DNA of 64,000 nt. Origin: REEB95 sp035934235 (lineage in GTDB: Bacteria; Pseudomonadota; Alphaproteobacteria; ATCC43930; CGMCC-115725). Location: positions 27,981 through 91,980 of the forward strand of contig DASYYB010000020.1 of assembly GCA_035934235.1 (NCBI GenBank), written 5' to 3'. Within the stretch, counting starts at the first letter, position 1. The number at the start of each line of letters is the position of its first letter. A program made the position numbers and the translations under genes. Below, piece after piece: positions 1 through 6,222 of the stretch. Under the pieces are notes generated by a model. That model ran no database searches. It saw nothing but the letters and a program-made list of their open reading frames with translations, and was not told the origin of the DNA.

Positions 1-768
1 GCGAAACTGACGCGCGATGAGATCGACGAGGATTTCGGGGATTTGATCGCGACCGCGGACACGATCGCGTGGGATACGCGCACCGAAGCCGTGCTGGCGC
101 GGCGGCGCACGACGCTGGGCGCACTGGTGCTGGAGGACAAGCCGCTGGCCAAAGCCGATCCGGCGACGGTCGCCGCCGTCATGGCCGAGGGAATTCGCGC
201 GCTCGGGATCGGCGCGCTGCCGTGGAGCCAGTCGGCGGAAAATTTGCGCGCGCGGGTGGCGTTCCTGCACCGGCTCGACGGCGACGCGTGGCCGGAGTGG
301 TCGGACGCCGCGCTGCTGGCGAGCCTGGACGATTGGCTCACGCCTTATCTAACGGGCGTCACACGGCGAGCGCAGCTCGGCGGCTTGGATCTGGCGGAGA
401 TTTTGGCCGCGCGGCTGCCCTACGAGCAGCGCCGCGCGCTCGACCGCCTGGCGCCGACGCATGTCACCGCGCCGAGCGGCTCGCGCGTCACCATCGACTA
501 TGGCGGCGCGACGCCGGTGCTGGCGGTGAAGCTTCAGGAGATGTTCGGCGCGCGCGAAAGTCCGGCGGTGGCGGACGGCCGGATCAAATTACTGATCCAC
601 TTACTCTCGCCGGCGGGCCGGCCACTGGCGGTGACGCAGGACCTCGCCGGCTTCTGGCGCAACGCCTATCCGCAGGTGCGCGGCGAGATGCGCGGCCGCT
701 ATCCGCGGCATCCGTGGCCTGACGATCCGCTGGCGGCGGCGCCGACCAAGCGGACCAAGCGGCGCTAA
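1..768 (+). CDS. hrpB: ATP-dependent helicase HrpB, C-terminal part (5' end outside window)
   Basis: The reading frame is open from base 1, so the gene starts before the window; about 255 of the usual roughly 820 residues are present. The visible part is the HrpB C-terminal region, recognisable by the RVTIDYGG and PVLAVKLQEMFG segments and by the terminal HPWPDDPL motif followed by a basic tail. HrpB is a DEAH-family RNA/DNA helicase of poorly defined role; the helicase motifs themselves lie upstream and cannot be seen. It converges with the MFS gene, and the two stop regions overlap by 4 bases. Confidence 0.88.
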   Translation, partial: AKLTRDEIDEDFGDLIATADTIAWDTRTEAVLARRRTTLGALVLEDKPLAKADPATVAAVMAEGIRALGIGALPWSQSAENLRARVAFLHRLDGDAWPEWSDAALLASLDDWLTPYLTGVTRRAQLGGLDLAEILAARLPYEQRRALDRLAPTHVTAPSGSRVTIDYGGATPVLAVKLQEMFGARESPAVADGRIKLLIHLLSPAGRPLAVTQDLAGFWRNAYPQVRGEMRGRYPRHPWPDDPLAAAPTKRTKRR

Positions 769-2306
769 ATCTCCGCCGTCGGCTCGGCGCGCGCGAGATG
801 GGCGCGCAGCGGGATTTCCTTCCAAGACAGCGTCAAGGCCAACGCCACGGCCATGATTACGGCGCCACAGGCAAAGGCCCAATGGAAGCCGTGCGCCAGC
901 GCGTTCGGCAGCGCGGCGCGCGCCGCGGCGCCGACCGAAGACGTATCCGCGCCGCCGCGCAGCAGCGCGTCGGCCATGCCGGCGGCACCGACCTGGGTCA
1001 GGCGCGCATTGAGCGCCGCCAGCAGGATCGCCCACAGGAAGGCCGCGCCGAACGAGCCGCCGAGCGAGCGGAAAAAGGCGACGCTGGCCGTGGCGGCGCC
1101 GATGTCGCGCGCTTCGGCGGCGTTCTGCGCCGCGACCAGCGTCGCCGGCATCGCGCCGCCCATGCCGATGCCGAGCAGGCCGATGAAAATCTCGACGAAC
1201 CAGCCGGAGCTCGCGCCATTGGCGAACGCAAGCGCGCCGAACGCCACCACGGCGAACATCAGCGTCAGCATCGGCGCCTTCTTGTAGCGACCGCTCGCCC
1301 GCATCCACTGGCCGGTGGGATAGGCCCCGAGCACGGTGCCGCCCATCAGCGGAATCAGCAGCAAGCCGGTATGGCCGGCGTCCTTGCCGAGAACCAGCTG
1401 GATGAACACCGGCAGCAACACCGTCGCGCCGAACATGCCGGCCGAGACGACGAAGCCGATGAGATTAGCGGTGCGGATGACCGGGCTGGCGAACAGGCGC
1501 GGCGGCAGCAGCGGCTCGATCGCGCGCAGCTCCTGCAACGCGAACAGCACCAGCAGCAGGATGCCGGCGCCGGTCAGGCCGAGGATCGGCGGCGACAGCC
1601 AGGGAAATTCGACGCCGCCCCAGCTGGCGACGAGCAGCAGCGCGACAACGCCCGGAATCAGAATGGCGGCGCCGAGATAATCGATGCGCGGATCGCCGCC
1701 GTGCGCCGGCAGGCGCTTCAACGCGTTCCAGCACAGCACCAGGCCGAGCGCGCCGATCGGCAAATTGATCCAGAACACCCAGCGCCAGGTGAGATATTGG
1801 ACGAACACGCCGCCGAGGACCGGGCCGCCGACGCTGGCCAGCGCCCAGATGCCGCTCATATAGACCTGGTAGCGGCCGCGCTCGCGCGGCGAGATGACGT
1901 CGGCGATGATCGCCTGCGACATGCTGATCAAGCCGCCGCCGCCGATGCCCTGGAGCGCACGCGCCGTGATCAGCTGACCCATGCTTTGCGCCGAGGCGCA
2001 AAACGCCGACGCGGCGACGAAGACGCCGATGCCGATGATGATGAGACGCCGGCGGCCATAGAGATCGCTGAGCTTGCCGTAGATCGGCGTCGAGGCGGTG
2101 GACGTCAGCAGATAGGCGGTGACGATCCATGACAGATGCTGGATGCCGTTGAGATCGTCGGCGATCGCGGGCAGCGCGGTGACCACGACGGTTTGATCGA
2201 GCGCGGCCAAGAGCAGCCCGATGAGCGCGCCGGACAGGATTTTGAGAATCTCGTTATGGCTGAATTGCGGCGGCGGACCGGCCGCGCGCGTGGCCGACAT
2301 CGCCAT
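765..2306 (-). CDS. DHA2-family (EmrB/QacA-like) MFS multidrug exporter
   Basis: 513 residues with about 14 hydrophobic segments, the expected length and topology for DHA2 drug:proton antiporters of the inner membrane. Family landmarks are LDQTVVVTALPAIADDL in the first helix, GKLSDLYGRRR (motif A) after the second, and WALASVGGPVLGG (motif C) in the fifth. The substrate cannot be read from sequence. No fusion-protein (EmrA-like) partner or regulator adjoins. A 6-bp inverted repeat (CCCTCT/AGAGGG, 8-base loop) lies just upstream. It marks the left chromosomal flank of the prophage. Confidence 0.85.
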   Translation of the reverse strand: MAMSATRAAGPPPQFSHNEILKILSGALIGLLLAALDQTVVVTALPAIADDLNGIQHLSWIVTAYLLTSTASTPIYGKLSDLYGRRRLIIIGIGVFVAASAFCASAQSMGQLITARALQGIGGGGLISMSQAIIADVISPRERGRYQVYMSGIWALASVGGPVLGGVFVQYLTWRWVFWINLPIGALGLVLCWNALKRLPAHGGDPRIDYLGAAILIPGVVALLLVASWGGVEFPWLSPPILGLTGAGILLLVLFALQELRAIEPLLPPRLFASPVIRTANLIGFVVSAGMFGATVLLPVFIQLVLGKDAGHTGLLLIPLMGGTVLGAYPTGQWMRASGRYKKAPMLTLMFAVVAFGALAFANGASSGWFVEIFIGLLGIGMGGAMPATLVAAQNAAEARDIGAATASVAFFRSLGGSFGAAFLWAILLAALNARLTQVGAAGMADALLRGGADTSSVGAAARAALPNALAHGFHWAFACGAVIMAVALALTLSWKEIPLRAHLARAEPTAEI

Positions 2307-2395
2307 GGCCTGCCCTCTCTTCGGCCAGAGGGTCTATCGCGGCCGCGGCCGCGAGTCACCATCCATTCGGCAATGGCAGATTTGCGCGGGCGATA

Positions 2396-2791
2396 TCAGT
2401 GGTTGCCCGCGACGCCCTTGAGTTTCTCGTAAGTTCTTAAACCGCCCATCCCGAGCATGCCAAACATGAGCTGCCAAAGCGTGTCGTCGAGCGCGGGTGG
2501 ACGCGGAAACGCATAGCCCGACCAGCTCGTTGCCCAAACCGCGAGCGGCACCAGCAGGTATTGGTACGCGAGCGCGCCGCCGCAACACCAACCGATGAAC
2601 GGCCGCCAGCCAGCGACGAACAGCGACGGGCTTGCCGCTTCGGCGGTGTCGATCTTGTCCTGCGCCGAATCCCACGACACCAGCGAGCTGCGCAGCTCGC
2701 TTTCGGCCTGGGCGCGCTGCGCCGGATCGGGAATGAACTTGTTGACGATACCGAGGACGTTGCCGATGAGATCGTCGATGCCGAACGCCAT
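2396..2791 (-). CDS. Holin, 3TM GTA type
   Basis: 131 residues starting at the ATG 7 bases after the preceding small gene (an upstream GTG would add 18 low-complexity residues). The N-terminal half is amphipathic and charged (IDDLIGNVLGIVNKFIPDP, then AQAESELRSSL). Hydrophobic stretches follow around residues 55-75 and 75-95, and a weaker one around 105-120. This pattern matches the Pfam holin family of 3TM proteins found in alphaproteobacterial phages and GTAs. It would permeabilise the inner membrane to release or activate the endolysin. It is the last gene of the late operon. Confidence 0.72.
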   Translation of the reverse strand: MAFGIDDLIGNVLGIVNKFIPDPAQRAQAESELRSSLVSWDSAQDKIDTAEAASPSLFVAGWRPFIGWCCGGALAYQYLLVPLAVWATSWSGYAFPRPPALDDTLWQLMFGMLGMGGLRTYEKLKGVAGNH

Positions 2792-2798
2792 CGCGCGC

Positions 2799-2948
2799 TC
2801 ACCACGCCAAGCCGACGAAGACGACGACGAACGCGCCGACGGCACAAGTGATCGCGCCCCACAGGAACGGATGGTTCGCCATCCAGGCGCGCAGGCCGCT
2901 TCGCGCGGATGCCAAGTCCTGCTTGGCGACGGATTCGATATTGGTCAT
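2799..2948 (-). CDS. Small single-TM phage protein (49 aa), lysis cassette
   Basis: A 49-residue frame (starts MTNIESVAKQDLASARSGLR, ends VGLAW) with a charged N-terminal half and one C-terminal membrane helix (about residues 30-48, GAITCAVGAFVVVFVGL). It has a good ribosome-binding site, AAGGAGAG, 5 bases before ATG, and lies 7 bases from the holin start. Position between endolysin and holin suggests a lysis accessory or antiholin-like role; that is inference from context only. Confidence 0.62.
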   Translation of the reverse strand: MTNIESVAKQDLASARSGLRAWMANHPFLWGAITCAVGAFVVVFVGLAW

Positions 2949-2986
2949 GGAACTCTCCTTCGTTGATAAAAAGTAGTGGACAAAAT

Positions 2987-3514
2987 TCAGGAATAGGCGC
3001 GCGCCAACCAGCCGGCGAGAAAGCGCGTGCGATCGGGATGGCGGGCGACGATTTGGCGATAATGCGCGGCCAATGCCGCGCGCAACGCGGCGAGCGCGGC
3101 ATCGACCGACGTGGCATTAGCGGCGGCGACCGTGGCCGGGCCGAGGAGGCCGTCTTCGGCAACGACAGCGCCGACTGCGTTGAGCGCGTGCTGAAAACAG
3201 ACGATGGCCGGATTGGCGCCGAGATTGACCGCGGCATCGAACAGCTTCGTGCCCAAGGGCGGCGGCAGACGCGCGAGGCCGAGGCGATCCCACCACTCTT
3301 GGCGATAGATCACGCGGGCGTCGTCCTCGCTCAACGCGGCGATATCGAGACCCGGATGGGTGGCAGCGGCGATGCCGTATTTGGTCCCCAGGCACGCGCC
3401 GGCGCCGACGGCGCTGCCCGTCCAATTGCCGGGATCGGCGGCATCGTTCTGGAAGCCGCCCTCGTGCGCGAGCACGACCGCGACGGCCGCATCGAAAACC
3501 GGATCGTCACTCAC
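2987..3514 (-). CDS. Endolysin, glycoside hydrolase family 108 (muramidase)
   Basis: 175 residues. The N-terminal domain carries the GH108 signature: a conserved VVLAHEGGFQND with the presumptive catalytic Glu, followed by DPGNWTG and TKYGIAAATHP. The C-terminal half (about 95-175: FDAAVNLG, EDGLLGPATVAAAN) is the PG_binding_3 module normally fused to it. The enzyme would cleave peptidoglycan glycan strands at host lysis. There is no signal peptide, so export should depend on the holin. The start codon overlaps the stop of the upstream coiled-coil membrane gene by 4 bases. Confidence 0.87.
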   Translation of the reverse strand: MSDDPVFDAAVAVVLAHEGGFQNDAADPGNWTGSAVGAGACLGTKYGIAAATHPGLDIAALSEDDARVIYRQEWWDRLGLARLPPPLGTKLFDAAVNLGANPAIVCFQHALNAVGAVVAEDGLLGPATVAAANATSVDAALAALRAALAAHYRQIVARHPDRTRFLAGWLARAYS

Positions 3515-3744
3515 AGGATGCCGCGCGCCTCGAAAAGGCGGAGCAAGATCGCGCCCATGGTGAGCAGCAAGCCGGCGACCAGCGACAGCACCGAGCGCGT
3601 CAGGAAGGTGCGGATCGATTGCAGCGCCTCGCGAATCTCGGTGTAGCGCTCGGCGCAGACCGCCTCGTGCTTTTCGAGCTGGGCGCGCGCCGCCTGCGCG
3701 AGCTCGAGCGCCCGCGCGGCGTCGTCATAGGTGCGGGAGAACAT
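3511..3744 (-). CDS. Small coiled-coil membrane protein, spanin/holin-like (77 aa)
   Basis: 77 residues: an N-terminal alpha-helical, charged, heptad-like stretch (about 5-45, rich in A, E, R and L) and one C-terminal membrane helix (about 50-67, SVLSLVAGLLLTMGAILL). Tail-anchored coiled-coil proteins directly upstream of phage endolysins often belong to lysis cassettes, but this orientation (TM at the C terminus) is not that of a classical i-spanin. The function is therefore inferred from the 4-base overlap with the endolysin. Upstream, on the other strand, is the FkbM cargo gene. Confidence 0.55.
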   Translation of the reverse strand: MFSRTYDDAARALELAQAARAQLEKHEAVCAERYTEIREALQSIRTFLTRSVLSLVAGLLLTMGAILLRLFEARGIL

Positions 3745-3831
3745 GGGGGTGATCCGAGGTTACGCGTGTCTAGCGTTTACGATTGCCAAGATGTTGGCGG
3801 TGGATCGTGCGGCGTGCGATCCTGCGCAGCG

Positions 3832-4467
3832 ATGACGACGACCGGGATTCAATCCTTCTCGCAGCACGGACAAGATCGCTTCGTCTATGAGTCCTTCTTC
3901 AAGGACCGTACAGAACCCGGCGTTTTCGTCGATATTGGCGCTTACAACGGCATCCTTTATTCGAACACACTTCTTTTCGAGAGGCTCGGCTGGACTGGCC
4001 TCTGCGTGGAACCCCTGCCGTCCGCGTTCGAGAAGCTAAAAGCCAATCGCTCAGCGATTTGCGTTAACTGCGCCGTGAGCGACCGCGCCGGGCGCGCCCC
4101 TTTCATCGAGGTCGAAATGCCCGGTCCGTATGAATTGATGTACAGCGGCCTAAAGGCGAATTTCGACGAACACCACGCCCGATTGATCCGGGAGCATGGA
4201 CAGAATCATAAGGCCTACGACGTCGAGGTACGACCGCTGCGCGACCTTCTCATGGAGCACGCGATCCAGCGCGTCGATTATCTGTCAATCGACACGGAAG
4301 GCTCCGAGTGGCGAATTCTTCGTGATTTCGATCTCGCTGCTTTCGAGGTGAAACTAATTTCGGCCGAAAACAACGCCCGCGACGACAAGCTGCAGAAGCA
4401 CCTGGCGCAGCGCGGTTACCAACTGGTCAAGACATTCGGCGGCTTCGACGATCTGTTTGCGCGCTGA
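3832..4467 (+). CDS. FkbM family SAM-dependent methyltransferase (cargo gene)
   Basis: 211 residues from ATG. The N-terminal GQDRFVYE segment, the SAM-binding loop VFVDIGAYNGILYSNT (about 30-45) and the acidic VEPLPSAFEKLKAN define FkbM-type methyltransferases, and LSIDTEGSEW follows later as in the family. Such enzymes O-methylate sugars or small molecules, often in surface glycans; the substrate here is unknown. It sits head-on inside the leftward late operon, between the spanin-like gene and the cupin gene, and its stop is 2 bases from the cupin stop. Base composition looks visibly less GC-rich than the flanking phage genes. This suggests a moron-like acquisition. Confidence 0.8.
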   Translation: MTTTGIQSFSQHGQDRFVYESFFKDRTEPGVFVDIGAYNGILYSNTLLFERLGWTGLCVEPLPSAFEKLKANRSAICVNCAVSDRAGRAPFIEVEMPGPYELMYSGLKANFDEHHARLIREHGQNHKAYDVEVRPLRDLLMEHAIQRVDYLSIDTEGSEWRILRDFDLAAFEVKLISAENNARDDKLQKHLAQRGYQLVKTFGGFDDLFAR

Positions 4468-4469
4468 CT

Positions 4470-4733
4470 TCATCGGCCTTTCTCGTTGCATTGTAGGATT
4501 GTCGCTCCGTCGCTCAGAGCGACGATTCCGTGGTGTACGCCGGCCGGGAAGCTGATGACGTGCCAGGCTTCGACTGTCTCGCGCCGGCACTCGGTGAACC
4601 ATTCAATCTTGCCGCTCGTGACCACCGTGTCGTGTGCGAACGCATGGTCATGCAGCGGCAGCTCGTCGCCGGCCTTTTCGAAGACGTAGACGTAGAAGCG
4701 CTCGGAGAGCGGTATCAGACGCGGCAGCCGCAT
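4470..4733 (-). CDS. Small cupin-fold protein in prophage tail/lysis interval
   Basis: 87 residues. HDHAFAHD (about 28-35), then FPAGVHHGIVAL (about 62-73), are the two histidine-bearing motifs of a single small cupin barrel, probably metal-binding. No catalytic assignment is possible. It lies 7 bases downstream of the 120-residue unknown and in the phage direction, so it is co-transcribed with tail genes, but cupins are not standard virion components. It may be cargo or a tail-fibre decoration enzyme. Confidence 0.6.
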   Translation of the reverse strand: MRLPRLIPLSERFYVYVFEKAGDELPLHDHAFAHDTVVTSGKIEWFTECRRETVEAWHVISFPAGVHHGIVALSDGATILQCNEKGR

Positions 4734-4740
4734 GCTCAGA

Positions 4741-5103
4741 TCAGGATGCCACCGTCGCCGTGCCGGTCGACTTCCCGGTTGTTGCGGTCTTCGGCATGGG
4801 TTTCGTCACCGGCGCCGGCGGTATGGTGCGTTTCGCCTGCGCCGCGAGCAGCTTCGATACGACGGCAACCGCCGCGTCACCAAAGGGCCACGGCTGAGGG
4901 CCGCCGGCGATCACCGAGCTGCCGTTCGAGATTGCATGGCGAACGCCGGGCTCGTAAATCCGCTCGATCGCGCCGGCCGGGAGCACAGGCACCGCGGCAT
5001 CATTGTCGGCCGCGAATCTAGCGCCAGCATCGACATAAACCGCGCTGCCGTTCTCGACGTGGACGACGTCATTGAGGATATGGTGGTGGAAGAGCTTTCC
5101 CAA
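4741..5103 (-). CDS. Hypothetical prophage protein (120 aa) after the tail fibre
   Basis: Not recognised. The N-terminal 60 residues contain HHHILNDVVHVENGSAVYVDAG; the last 30 are low-complexity Pro/Thr/Ala/Lys (PPAPVTKPMPK and TGKSTGTATVAS), as in flexible virion tails. It begins 8 bases after the fibre stop and precedes the cupin by 7 bases, so it belongs to the late operon. A fibre accessory or chaperone role is possible from position but not shown. Confidence 0.5.
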   Translation of the reverse strand: MGKLFHHHILNDVVHVENGSAVYVDAGARFAADNDAAVPVLPAGAIERIYEPGVRHAISNGSSVIAGGPQPWPFGDAAVAVVSKLLAAQAKRTIPPAPVTKPMPKTATTGKSTGTATVAS

Positions 5104-5111
5104 CGCGATCC

Positions 5112-6218
5112 CTACAGCTTGATCATCACATTGAAAAAGCTCGTCGGCTGCATGTTGTTGTGTGCGCCACCACCGCCTACACCTCCAGTCGTCTGCCCAC
5201 TGGTCGAGGCCACAGTCACGAACGGGCCACAGCCTCCGTAGTAGGCGTTACCGGTACCTGGGTTAGCGCCTGACGGCACGCTGTGGCTATGACTCGGCAT
5301 CTCGCTAACGGTCAGCGTGTGAGTTTCCTCGCCAACCGTATCTCCGAGATTTCGCGTTGTAAGGCCGGCGCCGGAACCGGCGATCGCGAGCGCGCGGCCC
5401 AAGGCCTTCGGCAACTGGATGGTCTTGTTCGCGGCCCAGTCCACTGATGCACTCGTGCCGCGGCCGGTGGAAACAGGACAATTCGTGTTCGAGACGTTGT
5501 TCCACAGCAGGGTGAAGAGATTCTGGCAGTCGGCATTGGCACGCGCGGTGCCGCCGGAACTGGCGCTGCCGATCGTGCCATCGTTCATCATCACCCAGCC
5601 GGCGTCGGCGGCGACCTTGAAGGTCAGCTTGACGTCGCCGGTGGTGAACGCACCCACGTTAATCAGCTGCGATCCATCGACCGCCGGCAGGCGGCCACTA
5701 CCATCAAGCTGCACGACGTTGCCGGCGGCCGTGCCGACGCTCTGCGTCGCCGCGGAGCCGACGGTGGTATAGGCGCCCGAGGCGAGACCGAGCGCGCCGA
5801 GATCGCGCTCGTCGGTCAGCATGGCGTTGCCAATCGCGGTCGACGAGGTCTGTAGCAGCACCTGCACCACCGGCGCCTTGCCGGCGGGAATTGCGGGCGG
5901 CGATGGCGACGCGGCTTCGGTGCCGGTGACAACCGAGACCGCGCCGCTGACGCGATCGATCACCACGCGGTCGATGCGCGGGTTTGATACCGGCGCGGCG
6001 ATCGTGCCGGTGCTCTGCGTCGCGACCTCGGTGAGCGCGGCGCCGTTGAAGAGATGACCGGCATCGAGTGCCACGCTCATGTTCGGCGTCGCCTGCGCGT
6101 GCGGCGCGAAATTGTCGACCAGCCGCGCCGCCACCGCCCAATCGGCATCGATTGCCAGCGGATAGGCGGTGCCGGTTTGCGTCGTGTAGTTGGTTTGGAG
6201 GAACTGGCCGACGGTCAT
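5112..6218 (-). CDS. Phage tail fibre/collar protein
   Basis: 368 residues. The N-terminal part (MTVGQFLQTNYTTQTGTAYPLAIDADW) resembles virion-attachment regions of tail fibres; the middle (about 85-165) is beta-rich with ASPSPPAIPAGKAPV and TDERDLGALGL. The C-terminal 150 residues form a collar-type knob: GWVMMNDGTIG, then ALGRALAIAGSG, then HTLTVSEMPSHSHSV and a glycine-rich loop ending MQPTSFFNVMIKL. That C-terminal motif is shared with phage tail collar and microcystin-dependent-like proteins. It would contact the host surface. It starts 4 bases before the stop of the tail-tip gene. Confidence 0.8.
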   Translation of the reverse strand: MTVGQFLQTNYTTQTGTAYPLAIDADWAVAARLVDNFAPHAQATPNMSVALDAGHLFNGAALTEVATQSTGTIAAPVSNPRIDRVVIDRVSGAVSVVTGTEAASPSPPAIPAGKAPVVQVLLQTSSTAIGNAMLTDERDLGALGLASGAYTTVGSAATQSVGTAAGNVVQLDGSGRLPAVDGSQLINVGAFTTGDVKLTFKVAADAGWVMMNDGTIGSASSGGTARANADCQNLFTLLWNNVSNTNCPVSTGRGTSASVDWAANKTIQLPKALGRALAIAGSGAGLTTRNLGDTVGEETHTLTVSEMPSHSHSVPSGANPGTGNAYYGGCGPFVTVASTSGQTTGGVGGGGAHNNMQPTSFFNVMIKL

Positions 6219-6222
6219 AAAT

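Noticed and set aside
798..2132. Long rightward frames opposite the MFS gene and similar long frames opposite tail and mrdA genes (for example 7921-9198, 57654-59567)
   Set aside because: They are antisense shadows of GC-rich genes, with Arg/Gly/His-biased composition, no motif and no ribosome-binding site.
2341..2355. GCGGCCGCGGCCGCG palindrome near the left prophage edge
   Set aside because: A simple GC-rich repeat without partner at the right end; not evidence of an att site.
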